Source: CAZFNQ01 sp964652125 (GTDB lineage Bacteria; Patescibacteriota; Saccharimonadia; Saccharimonadales; JANWIN01). From it: a DNA stretch of 42,372 nucleotides. Within the stretch, counting starts at the first letter, position 1; every line of letters starts with the position of its first letter. The stretch spans positions 1 to 42,372 of the forward strand of contig CAZZAE010000004.1 in the NCBI GenBank assembly GCA_964652125.1. The letters are read 5' to 3'. A model generated the notes under the pieces. That model saw only the letters and a program-made list of their open reading frames with translations. It made no database searches and was not told the origin of the DNA. The translations under genes were made by a program, and so were the position numbers. This document shows positions 24,100 through 32,406 of this stretch, in pieces.

Positions 24100-24393
24100 A
24101 TGAGTCGATTTGACCAAGCTAAGATGTTATTAAAGATGAAAAAAATGCAAAAAGAACTGCAAAAAGAAGTTATTACGGTTGAAGCTGGTGATGGTGCAGT
24201 CAAGGTTGAAATAACTGGTGAGCAAAAAATAAAAAAAATTCATATTGATCCCGAGTACGTTGATACTGACGACATTCATAGTCTAGAGCGCTGGGTAGAA
24301 GATGCTGTCAAAGATGCTATTGCCCAAAGTCAGAAATTAGCAGCCGAGAAAATGCAGCCATTTATGGGGGCTCTGGGTGATCTAGGGCTTTAG
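24100..24393 (+). CDS. YbaB/EbfC family nucleoid-associated protein
   Basis: 97 residues, the usual size. A helical N-terminus (LLKMKKMQKELQKE) is followed by the beta core VKVEITGEQKIKKIHI and DPEYVD, then the C-terminal dimer helices. It binds DNA as a dimer. The dnaX-ybaB-recR order, here with dnaB and a membrane protein inserted, is common in bacteria. AAGGAGTAATTCA precedes the ATG. Confidence 0.93.
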   Translation: MSRFDQAKMLLKMKKMQKELQKEVITVEAGDGAVKVEITGEQKIKKIHIDPEYVDTDDIHSLERWVEDAVKDAIAQSQKLAAEKMQPFMGALGDLGL

Positions 24394-24422
24394 TAGCAAA
24401 GTCCTTCAACCGGAAATCATTT

Positions 24423-25031
24423 ATGAGTAGTGTGTTACCAGAAGCACTCGAAGAACTAATTGAAGCCATAGGGGCTTTACCCGGAGTAGGCCCTAGAAGC
24501 GCTGAGCGCTTTGCTTATTTTCTTCTAAAAGGCGATAACCAAACTGCAAAAAAATTGAGTCTTGCTCTGGATAATTTGCATGATGGCGTAGGTTTATGTC
24601 AAAAAACCTTTGCGCTAGTTGAAAAAGATCAAAAACTTTCTCCACTCTACAGTGATCCAGCCCGAGATAAAAAAGTTGTAGCAGTAGTAGCTGAACCATT
24701 TGATATTATGGCTCTTGAAAAAACTAACCAATTTAGTGGCACTTATCATGTCCTAGGTGGTTTGGTTTCTCCAATCGATGATATTGGACCCGATCAGCTG
24801 AGAATTAAGGAGCTTGTCAAGCGAATTGATGATGATAAGGTCCGAGAAATAATTTTGGCTACTAATGCTAGTGTTGAAGGTGAGTCTACGGCGCTATATA
24901 TCCAGCAGCAAATTGGCAACCGTAAAGTGAAGATTACCCGCCTAGCTCGTGGTTTGCCAATTGGAGTAGACCTAGAGTACGCCGACCAAATTACCTTAAG
25001 TCGGGCTCTTTCAGATCGTCAAATCTTCTAG
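24423..25031 (+). CDS. recR: Recombination mediator RecR lacking its zinc finger cysteines
   Basis: 202 residues. The helix-hairpin-helix LPGVGPRSAERFAYFLL (about 18-34), the Toprim segment VVAVVAEPFDIMALEKT, YHVLGGLVSPIDDIGPDQL and ATNASVEGESTA are all typical. In RecR a C4 zinc finger lies between them; here only one Cys remains (GLCQK) and the usual C-x-x-C-S-D-P is L-Y-S-D-P. It acts with RecF/RecO in gap repair. The last 21 nt overlap the end of the opposing sigma-like gene. Confidence 0.93.
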   Translation: MSSVLPEALEELIEAIGALPGVGPRSAERFAYFLLKGDNQTAKKLSLALDNLHDGVGLCQKTFALVEKDQKLSPLYSDPARDKKVVAVVAEPFDIMALEKTNQFSGTYHVLGGLVSPIDDIGPDQLRIKELVKRIDDDKVREIILATNASVEGESTALYIQQQIGNRKVKITRLARGLPIGVDLEYADQITLSRALSDRQIF

Positions 25032-26006
25032 AGCTGCCATTGCACCGGGTGAGGTTTGTATTTTTGCTAAAGCTTTCTTATAAATTTGATGAATGCGTTG
25101 CCGTTTTACTTTAAACTCAATGCCGATTTGCTCAAAAGTCAATGAGTCCTGATAATATAATCTTAGAATCTGTTTTTCTTTATCTGACAAAAATACCATT
25201 GAAGTAAGTTCAATTGTAGAAAAAATTCGTTCAAGCGTTTGTTGTTCTAGATTATCAACATCTTCCTGCAGCGTTATGTCTCGGCAATCCACTTTATCGT
25301 GATCGGGGACGAGTGGCTGAAAGTCTGTTGGCAGTCTTATCGAGACACGATCTTTTTCCTCGTCTTCTAAGTTTTCTGGAACATATTCTAGCGGTTCAGT
25401 ACTGACATGATAGGGATGATTATTAAGTTTATCGAAATGATCAGACATGCCAAACTCACTACTGGAACTAAAGGCCCTATTCCTCAGTACACTATAGTGA
25501 TCTTCGATTGTTGGCGATCTACTTGTAGCAAATCCATAATTCAAAGCTTGGGCACCAACTCTTGTAATCTTTGACCCTATTGCTCCAACTACTGCTGATA
25601 GGGGACTTGTTTTATTTTTAGGATTTCTTCTACGTAAAGTAAAAAGAGTAGCGATCCTTACTTCCTGTCTAATATCCTCTAAATCTACATCAGTGAAACC
25701 AAAGTCTAGAATCTCCATAGCAACCGCCTTACAATATCTTACATATGGGTTTGTGGCTCGACTTCCATACTCACCTTCTTTTCTTGGTAAACACATATCG
25801 ATAAATTTTAATATTGATTCTAAAGCAATTCGTTCTTCCTCGACACAGGGAGATGTATAAATTTCTTCTTTGTTAGCGCCCCTAAATTTACTGCTTATAT
25901 TTAAAATATTTTGCCTGAGTTCCTCGGGAGGTAAAACAGCTTCTAGGCCAGACTTTAGATAAGCCTCTGGCGTCGGGCTGACCAGCGGTGGAAAAAGTTC
26001 TAGCAT
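25011..26006 (-). CDS. Divergent sigma70-family factor
   Basis: 331 residues. The C-terminus is a clear sigma region 4: LSDKEKQILRLYYQDSLTF, then EQIGIEFKVKRQRIHQIYKKAL. A region-2-like segment lies near residue 100 (DLEDIRQEVRIATLFTLRRR), weakly conserved; the N-terminal 60 residues are unfamiliar. It is not the housekeeping factor, judging by the missing 1.2/2.4 signature. TATAAT lies 7 nt before the ATG, so it too appears leaderless. Its promoter overlaps that of the DHH gene on the other strand. Confidence 0.75.
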   Translation of the reverse strand: MLELFPPLVSPTPEAYLKSGLEAVLPPEELRQNILNISSKFRGANKEEIYTSPCVEEERIALESILKFIDMCLPRKEGEYGSRATNPYVRYCKAVAMEILDFGFTDVDLEDIRQEVRIATLFTLRRRNPKNKTSPLSAVVGAIGSKITRVGAQALNYGFATSRSPTIEDHYSVLRNRAFSSSSEFGMSDHFDKLNNHPYHVSTEPLEYVPENLEDEEKDRVSIRLPTDFQPLVPDHDKVDCRDITLQEDVDNLEQQTLERIFSTIELTSMVFLSDKEKQILRLYYQDSLTFEQIGIEFKVKRQRIHQIYKKALAKIQTSPGAMAALEDLTI

Positions 26007-26013
26007 TTTCTAT

Positions 26014-26019
26014 ATTATA
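26014..26019 (-). promoter_or_regulatory. -10 box for the sigma-like gene
   Basis: TATAAT on the minus strand (26019-26014), 7 nt before the ATG at 26006. A plus-strand TATAGT (26025-26030) for the DHH gene lies 6 bp away, so the two promoters probably interfere. Confidence 0.6.
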
Positions 26020-26071
26020 TCACTTATAGTACTATTTGCCAATGATTGAGCTTCATGAGAGAATATATGTG

Positions 26072-27097
26072 ATGTCCAAATATAAACAAGCTAATAAAAT
26101 TAAAGAAATAATTGATTCAGCTAAAACCATAGTAATAATTCAAGCCGATAATCCCGACGGCGATAGCTTGGCTAGCGCCTTGGCGCTTGAACAAATCTTG
26201 GGAGATTTAGGTAAACAGCCGCATCTGTATTGTGGGGTTGATGTCCCAGATTATTTAAAGCATTTACCCGGATGGGATAGGGTCAATAAAGAAATACCCA
26301 ATCAATTTGATGCCAGTATTATTGTCGATACCAGCGCCATTTTACTTCTGGAAAAATTGAATGCCAGTCAGTACAAGGGCTGGGTAGCATCAAAACCAGT
26401 AATTGTTCTGGACCACCATGCCGATGTCGACTGTGATATTCCATTCGCTAGTGAGGTTATAAATGACAATGAAGCAGTTGCAACCGGTGAAGTTACCTAT
26501 CATCTTGCTAACCAGCTGAAATGGCCACTTAATTTGATGGCCAAAACTCATATCGCTAGTTCTATTTTGGCTGATTCGATGGGACTTACTAGCGAAGGAA
26601 CAACGGCCACCACATATCGAATTATGGCAGATGTTATAGAGTCAGGAGTTGATCGACCAGCGCTAGAAGAAGCCCGACGCGCTCTATCCAAAATGCCTGA
26701 GGCTATTTATCGTTATAAAGCTAGACTCATTGAGCGCACCCAACTTTACGCCGATGGCCAACTAGCAATAGTCGACATTCCCCACGACGAACTGATGCAA
26801 TATAGTCCGTTATACAACCCAGCTCCCTTAATCCAAAACGATATGCTTCAAACTGAAAATGTTCGGGTAGCAATAGTATTAAAACACTACATGGGTGGCA
26901 AAGTAACTGGCTCTATACGCTGTGGCTTTGGCACCAAAATTGCTGCTGACCTGGCTAAACACTTTGGCGGAGGCGGACACGTCTATGCTAGCGGATTTAA
27001 GGTAGAAAATGGCAAACCGTTTACTCAAATAAAAGCTGAATGCATAAAACTGGCAACCGAACTCTTGTCAAAGTCCAATCAAGGACAGGTGGAATGA
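26072..27097 (+). CDS. DHH-family phosphoesterase (NrnA/RecJ-like)
   Basis: 341 residues from the ATG at 26072; an in-frame ATG at 26042 would add 10 residues and cannot be excluded, as a TATAGT lies 11 nt before it. The DHH domain shows ADNPDGDSLAS, IIVDTS and the name-giving VLDHHADVD; the DHHA1 domain ends with FGGGGHVYASGFKV. Relatives cleave oligoribonucleotides, pAp or cyclic dinucleotides. Its stop overlaps the cysS start as ATGA. Confidence 0.88.
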   Translation: MSKYKQANKIKEIIDSAKTIVIIQADNPDGDSLASALALEQILGDLGKQPHLYCGVDVPDYLKHLPGWDRVNKEIPNQFDASIIVDTSAILLLEKLNASQYKGWVASKPVIVLDHHADVDCDIPFASEVINDNEAVATGEVTYHLANQLKWPLNLMAKTHIASSILADSMGLTSEGTTATTYRIMADVIESGVDRPALEEARRALSKMPEAIYRYKARLIERTQLYADGQLAIVDIPHDELMQYSPLYNPAPLIQNDMLQTENVRVAIVLKHYMGGKVTGSIRCGFGTKIAADLAKHFGGGGHVYASGFKVENGKPFTQIKAECIKLATELLSKSNQGQVE

Positions 27098-28488
27098 AAC
27101 TCTATAATACTTTGACTAGACAAATTGATGAAGTTAAACCCATCAATCCACCGAAGGTTACTCTGTATACCTGCGGACCGACAGTCTACGATTATCCCCA
27201 CATAGGTAACTGGTTTACATTTATCCGCTACGACGTATTAGCTAGAGCCTTAAAAGCTGCCGGGCTGAAACCGGACTGGGTAATGAATATTACTGATGTT
27301 GGACATTTAGTTAGTGACGAAGATGAAGGTGAAGACAAATTAGAAAAAGGTGCCAAGCGAGAAGGTAAAAGTGCTTGGCAAGTTGCAGAATTCTATAGCG
27401 ATTACTTTACGCAAGGATTAAAGCGATTGAACATCCAGGCACCTAAAGAATTACCAAGAGCCACAGAGCATATCAACGAACAGATTGATTTAATAAAAGA
27501 TCTTGAGAACAATGGCTATACATATACGATTTCAGACGGTGTTTATTACGATACCAGCAAATTTCCTGATTACGGTAAGCTTGCTCGATTAGATATTGAA
27601 CATCTTATAGCCGGTGCAAGAGTAGCAATAAATCCTGAGAAAAAGAATCCAACAGACTTTGCTCTATGGAAATTTTCTCCCAAAGACCACAAACGAGATA
27701 TGGAATGGGATAGCCCATGGGGAAAAGGTTTCCCTGGTTGGCATCTGGAATGTTCTGCCATGAGTATGAAGTATCTAGGTCAAACTTTAGATATCCACGC
27801 CGGTGGAATTGAACATATACCAGTTCATCATACGAACGAAATCGCCCAAAGTGAGGGTGCATCAGGTAAAAAGTTCGTCAATATCTGGGTACATATGAAT
27901 CACATATTAATTAAGGGTGAAAAGATTGCAAAAAGTGCAGGCAATGGAATTACCCTCGAGGATATAGAAAAAAAAGGTTACGATTTGGAAGCTCTTCGTC
28001 TGCTTGTCCTAGAGTCTCATTACCGAACCCAAGCCGAGTTTAGTTGGGAAACACTTGATGCTGCTCAAAACCGATTATCCAGCTACAAACATATGGCTGA
28101 TCTGCAGTGGCAGGCAGTAGGAACTGCTTCTAGGTTGGGGCCAAATAAAGACATCGATGCAATTAAGAATGCTTTGATGGATGACCTAAATACGCCTCAA
28201 GCACTTGCTGCTCTTAGTAATTTTAACGCTCAGTGTGAAGAAAATTTAATATCTGAATCAGATTTGGAACAATTTAAAGAATTTCTAAAATTCACAGATG
28301 AAAGCCTTGGATTAAATCTGACAAATAGCTCTGATATTTCAACAGATCAAAAACAGCTAATTACAGAACGGGATAGCTCAAGGGAAGACAAGGACTGGGT
28401 AAAAGCAGACGAAGTTCGAGACAAATTGGTAAAGCAGGGCATTGGTCTTCGCGACACTAAGCACGGTTCTATTTGGTATCGAATCTAA
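27094..28488 (+). CDS. cysS: Cysteinyl-tRNA synthetase
   Basis: 464 residues from the ATG at 27094, preceded by AGGTGG; the longer frame from 27040 lies inside the DHH gene. TCGPTVYDYPHIGNW holds the HIGH signature and first zinc Cys. GWHLECSAMS, HHTNEIAQSE supply the other zinc ligands, and the KMSKS equivalent is KIAKSAGN. It charges tRNA-Cys. The end overlaps the stop of the opposing permease gene by 4 nt. Confidence 0.96.
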   Translation: MKLYNTLTRQIDEVKPINPPKVTLYTCGPTVYDYPHIGNWFTFIRYDVLARALKAAGLKPDWVMNITDVGHLVSDEDEGEDKLEKGAKREGKSAWQVAEFYSDYFTQGLKRLNIQAPKELPRATEHINEQIDLIKDLENNGYTYTISDGVYYDTSKFPDYGKLARLDIEHLIAGARVAINPEKKNPTDFALWKFSPKDHKRDMEWDSPWGKGFPGWHLECSAMSMKYLGQTLDIHAGGIEHIPVHHTNEIAQSEGASGKKFVNIWVHMNHILIKGEKIAKSAGNGITLEDIEKKGYDLEALRLLVLESHYRTQAEFSWETLDAAQNRLSSYKHMADLQWQAVGTASRLGPNKDIDAIKNALMDDLNTPQALAALSNFNAQCEENLISESDLEQFKEFLKFTDESLGLNLTNSSDISTDQKQLITERDSSREDKDWVKADEVRDKLVKQGIGLRDTKHGSIWYRI

Positions 28489-29540
28489 GCAGGTCGTCGA
28501 GAGCGCATATAATCTAAAAATAATATGCGGGCACATCCAGCTAGTGGAATAGCTATAAATGCACCCAAGAAACCACCAGCAGCAATGCCAAGAATGGCAG
28601 CAATAAATACGGTTAGGGGCGTCATGTCATTAGCCTTGGCTTGAATATATGGCTGAATGGTAGCTGTCTGAACTTGTAAATAGACTATGTAGAATATTCC
28701 TACTATCAAAGCTTTATCGACTGATGAAAACAATGCAATAAGCGTAACAGCAGCGGCTCCGATTGGGTGACCCACCAAAGGTATCAGTCCTGTCAAAAAT
28801 ATAATTCCGGCCAAGACTAAAGCGTTTGGAACACCAATGAGAAGCAACGTGATCAAACTAATAGCAGCCCCGATTAAGCTAATAAGTAATTGTCCGTTCA
28901 CGTAGCCGGTAATAATACCATACATTTGATCTACTAATGGTTTGTAGTGGTTCCTATGTCGAGCTGTTTGTAACTGCCAAAATTTACGCGCCAAGCGAGG
29001 GCCTTCTGTAAGCATCATAAATGCCAACACCAAAACGGCAATAATGGACACAATTGCACTAGTAACTCGTCCAGCAACGTTGAGGGCAAAAGCACTAATA
29101 TTTTGAGTATGACTAGAAAAGTTCTGAGTAAAATTATCGATATCATCAGTTATTTTTACTCGCCGAGCAAAACGACCGGCAGTACTATCCTCAGTCTTCA
29201 GCCTCTGCAGGTTAGCTGGTACATCATTTATAAAGTTGACGGTCTGACTGGTTAGGGAAGGCATAATGGCAGTAAGAAAACTACCTAAAATTACAAACAA
29301 GGTTATATAAGACAGTGCAACAGCGACCAAGCGTCCACCACCAAGTGTTTTATGCATCCAATCTACATAAGGATTTAAAGCCAGAGCCACAAAAGCAGCA
29401 ACACTAATTAGAATTAGATAATGAGAAACCGAGCGGGCAAACCTAAATACCAGTAAGGCAACAATGGCCACAACAATAGCTCTAAATATGGTCTTATTAG
29501 TAATGGAAACTACATAGCTACGATTTTCGGTATCACTCAT
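28485..29540 (-). CDS. AI-2E transporter family permease (copy 2)
   Basis: 351 residues with about seven to eight hydrophobic helices. The family pattern includes GLIPLVGHPIGA and the C-terminal GGFLGAFIAIPLAG. Members (PerM, TqsA, YtvI) are proposed exporters or ion antiporters; the AI-2 role is established only for some. It overlaps the upstream paralogue by 8 nt. Confidence 0.9.
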   Translation of the reverse strand: MSDTENRSYVVSITNKTIFRAIVVAIVALLVFRFARSVSHYLILISVAAFVALALNPYVDWMHKTLGGGRLVAVALSYITLFVILGSFLTAIMPSLTSQTVNFINDVPANLQRLKTEDSTAGRFARRVKITDDIDNFTQNFSSHTQNISAFALNVAGRVTSAIVSIIAVLVLAFMMLTEGPRLARKFWQLQTARHRNHYKPLVDQMYGIITGYVNGQLLISLIGAAISLITLLLIGVPNALVLAGIIFLTGLIPLVGHPIGAAAVTLIALFSSVDKALIVGIFYIVYLQVQTATIQPYIQAKANDMTPLTVFIAAILGIAAGGFLGAFIAIPLAGCARILFLDYMRSRRPA

Positions 29541-30615
29541 TTTCAGCCTTACTTCGCTCTAGCAAATATTCGTTAAATATAATTTTGAGGCATCCGGCTA
29601 GAGGTATGGCAATAAAAGCACCCAACAATCCTCCAAAACCAACTCCAAGCAAGGCTGCAATAAATACAAGTAAAGGTGTGAGCTCATTAAACCTAGCCTG
29701 AACTATCGGTTGTATTGTGACGTTCTCGATCTGTTGATAGACCAAAAAGAAGACGGCCATAATAACCGCCAATGGTAGTGAACTAAATAAGCAGACTAAA
29801 ACGACAATCACTGCCGCAATAGTATTTCCGATCATTGGTATCAAGCCTATTAATCCAACTATCCCCGCAAGTCCTACAGCATTAATCGACACTCCCAGTA
29901 TTGAGCTAACTATCAACAGCGCAATTAAAGCAAAGCCGGCCGCGATGGCAGCAATCAAGAGTTGTCCATTTACATAACCAGATACAATACGATACATACT
30001 CGACGCCAAATGTTGATGGCGTTGGCGATGTTTAGTTGGGTAAAATTCCCAAAACCTTTGACGCCAATATGGGCCCTCCACCAACATCATAAAAGTCATA
30101 ACAAGGACTGTGATAATAGCAATCAAAGTTGTGCCTATATTGGCGGCTGTGGTTAATGCCGTCCAACGTAAACCAGTTAATCGATTTTGAACATTACCTG
30201 CAACAGAGTCTAACTGGTCATTTAGATTATGTTGACGTACAAATCTTGCAAATGACGAATCCTCAATCTTCAAATTATGAACAGTTGCAGGAATTTTGTT
30301 TATGAATTGAGCTGTTTGTCTGACTAGTGGCGGGACGGTCAGAGCAATCAAACTACTCAAGACAATTAAAAGAGCCACGTAAGCTAGTGCAGTGGCGACT
30401 ACGCGGCTTTTAAGTTTTAGATGACGGATAATCCAACTAATAGCGGGATTGAGTGCCAAAGCCAGGAAAAAAGCAATACCAATTAGTCCAAGCACGTGAG
30501 TGATTGAACCGAGCACAAATAACCCAAGCAAGGTAAATGAGATGATAATAATAATACGTACCAGTGTCCGACTGGTAATACTGACCTCTATTGGCGCCCC
30601 CTTTGCCCCGCTCAT
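29533..30615 (-). CDS. AI-2E transporter family permease (copy 1)
   Basis: 360 residues, the same architecture as the neighbour: GLIPMIGNTIAA and GGLLGAFIAIPLAGC. The central soluble segment VHNLKIEDSSFARFVRQ matches the partner's LQRLKTEDSTAGRFARR, showing a tandem duplication. The two may work as a heteromer. Confidence 0.9.
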   Translation of the reverse strand: MSGAKGAPIEVSITSRTLVRIIIIISFTLLGLFVLGSITHVLGLIGIAFFLALALNPAISWIIRHLKLKSRVVATALAYVALLIVLSSLIALTVPPLVRQTAQFINKIPATVHNLKIEDSSFARFVRQHNLNDQLDSVAGNVQNRLTGLRWTALTTAANIGTTLIAIITVLVMTFMMLVEGPYWRQRFWEFYPTKHRQRHQHLASSMYRIVSGYVNGQLLIAAIAAGFALIALLIVSSILGVSINAVGLAGIVGLIGLIPMIGNTIAAVIVVLVCLFSSLPLAVIMAVFFLVYQQIENVTIQPIVQARFNELTPLLVFIAALLGVGFGGLLGAFIAIPLAGCLKIIFNEYLLERSKAENE

Positions 30616-30660
30616 ATGGTTTTATTATCCAGACAAGCTCTCTGATTTGCAAACAGTAGT

Positions 30661-31593
30661 TTATTTAGACAGTTGTTCCCGCAGCTCAACAGGCAAGTTT
30701 GGTAAGAGAGTAAAGTTGCTGGTTAGAATCTTGGCGCGGGTCGTCGCCCTTGTCGGCAGGATGAGAACTTTTTTGTAAACTACATTTAGGTGCTGTTCAA
30801 GAACATCTTCGTCAAAACGACGAATATTAAGACTTAGATGATAAAGCGGAAGATTAACTTGAAGTTTGCAAAGATCAAGTGTTAGCGTGGACTGTGTTGC
30901 AGTCATATAAGTTCGTAGATCATTCATACGCCTAAGTTCAATTGCTTGATCAAGTCGTTTGTTCACTTGAGCAGAATTAGATCTTTTTAACCTTTGTCCA
31001 GATATTGCGGTAATCGAATAAGCTGCTCTGAGTAATCTTGGACGCATAAATATAGTTTGGGCGATCCAGGCTGGCAAGCGGCGAGAAAATAAGCTGGTCC
31101 CAAGTCTCTTGATAATATATTTGGGTCGCTTCTTTACAAAATCATCATGATGCACAAAGCCGGAAGAACTAACCAGCAAATCTACTTTTTTTGCCAATTC
31201 GGGATATTTTTGAAGTAACCTTGTTGTTACCGCAAAACCATAGCCAACACTAAATATAGTCAGTCGGCGATGCTTATACCTAAGTTTTATAAAGGATGCT
31301 AAATAACCGGCGAGATTATCTAGTGTTGGTTTTTCGCCTATACGGTAAAAACTTTGCATGCCTCCCAAGCCAGGTAAATCTGGAACAGTTACACCACCAT
31401 ATTGATTCAATTCTTGTGCCAGAGGTAATATCTGATCCAAGCTAGATTGGAGACCATAGACCAAAAGTATTTCACGACTTTTGCCTTTAGGCGGCTCCAT
31501 TCGTAACATCCGTCCAAGCATACCGTTCATATATAGAGGTACAATATGTCCTCGAGGTTTTTTTAGAATCTTTTTGAGGGCTTTTTTAGTCAT
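30661..31593 (-). CDS. Alpha/beta-hydrolase-fold protein without the nucleophile serine
   Basis: 310 residues. ILLVYGLQSSLDQILPLAQEL, VPDLPGLGGM and the would-be nucleophile elbow FSVGYGFAV show the fold, but the elbow reads G-Y-G-F-A rather than G-x-S-x-G. It may bind rather than hydrolyse, or use another residue. The N-terminus is basic (MTKKALKKILKKPRG), suiting membrane association. It lies upstream of the permeases in the same direction. Confidence 0.7.
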   Translation of the reverse strand: MTKKALKKILKKPRGHIVPLYMNGMLGRMLRMEPPKGKSREILLVYGLQSSLDQILPLAQELNQYGGVTVPDLPGLGGMQSFYRIGEKPTLDNLAGYLASFIKLRYKHRRLTIFSVGYGFAVTTRLLQKYPELAKKVDLLVSSSGFVHHDDFVKKRPKYIIKRLGTSLFSRRLPAWIAQTIFMRPRLLRAAYSITAISGQRLKRSNSAQVNKRLDQAIELRRMNDLRTYMTATQSTLTLDLCKLQVNLPLYHLSLNIRRFDEDVLEQHLNVVYKKVLILPTRATTRAKILTSNFTLLPNLPVELREQLSK

Positions 31594-31673
31594 AGTCGCG
31601 CCCTAAAAGTACGCTAATTACAGGGGGACTGCAAGTATAAGCAGTTTAAAATATTAACCTTCCAGCCTTAGGT

Positions 31674-31679
31674 TATAAT
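31674..31679 (+). promoter_or_regulatory. -10 box that decides the start of the VanY-like gene
   Basis: TATAAT at 31674-31679 contains the A and T of an ATG at 31678, which therefore lies upstream of the transcription start. The in-frame GTG at 31687, 7 nt after the box, is the more likely start. Confidence 0.6.
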
Positions 31680-31686
31680 GAAAACC

Positions 31687-32406
31687 GTGAAACGCACTAT
31701 TCCGGCTTTGTCTTTGTTAACGATTTTAGTGCTGCTTGTCGGTTTGTATTTCGTAATTCATAAAAGTTCAGATAGTACTACACTTCCAAAATTACATTCA
31801 ACAAGTAGCTCAGCACCAAAATCCAACACAACTGCAGTATTCATCAAATCAAAGTATTCTCTAAATGATCCGAGTAGTCTTTGGGTAGTAGTGAATAAAT
31901 GGCGGCCTCTGAATCCGATCAGCTACATTCCTGGCGACCTAGTATCGGTTGGCAACGGTCAGAGAATGCGCTCAGCTGCTGCCAAAGCTCTGGGTTTAAT
32001 GATTAAAGCAGCATCGGAAAATGGTTTGAAAATTAGTGCCTTAAGTGGTTACCGCTCCTATACTACCCAAGTATCGGTCTACACCAATGAAGTAAAGAAT
32101 TATGGCCAGACCATAGCCGATAGCGAGAGCGCTAGACCAGGTTATAGCGAACACCAAACTGGTTGGGCCGTCGATATTGGTGGTGGCGGTTGTGGAATCG
32201 AAAATTGTTTCGCAAATACCCCGGAGGGTAAATGGGTAGCAGCTAATGCCTACAAGTACGGTTTCATTATTCGATACACTGCTGCCAAGCAGGTAATCAC
32301 CGGCTACCGAGCAGAACCGTGGCATATACGCTATATCGGTGTTGAGTTAGCTTCTCAAATGCACAAAACAGACATTACTACTCTCGAGGAATTTTTCAAA
32401 CTATAA
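31687..32406 (+). CDS. D-alanyl-D-alanine carboxypeptidase, VanY type (M15B)
   Basis: 239 residues from GTG at 31687. One N-terminal membrane helix (about 5-24) acts as anchor. The zinc peptidase domain shows ALSGYRSYTTQ, RPGYSEHQTGWAVDIGG (first His and Asp ligands) and EPWHIRYIG (last His). It trims peptidoglycan stem peptides outside the cell. It converges with, and overlaps by 6 nt, the S11 carboxypeptidase gene. Confidence 0.92.
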   Translation: MKRTIPALSLLTILVLLVGLYFVIHKSSDSTTLPKLHSTSSSAPKSNTTAVFIKSKYSLNDPSSLWVVVNKWRPLNPISYIPGDLVSVGNGQRMRSAAAKALGLMIKAASENGLKISALSGYRSYTTQVSVYTNEVKNYGQTIADSESARPGYSEHQTGWAVDIGGGGCGIENCFANTPEGKWVAANAYKYGFIIRYTAAKQVITGYRAEPWHIRYIGVELASQMHKTDITTLEEFFKL

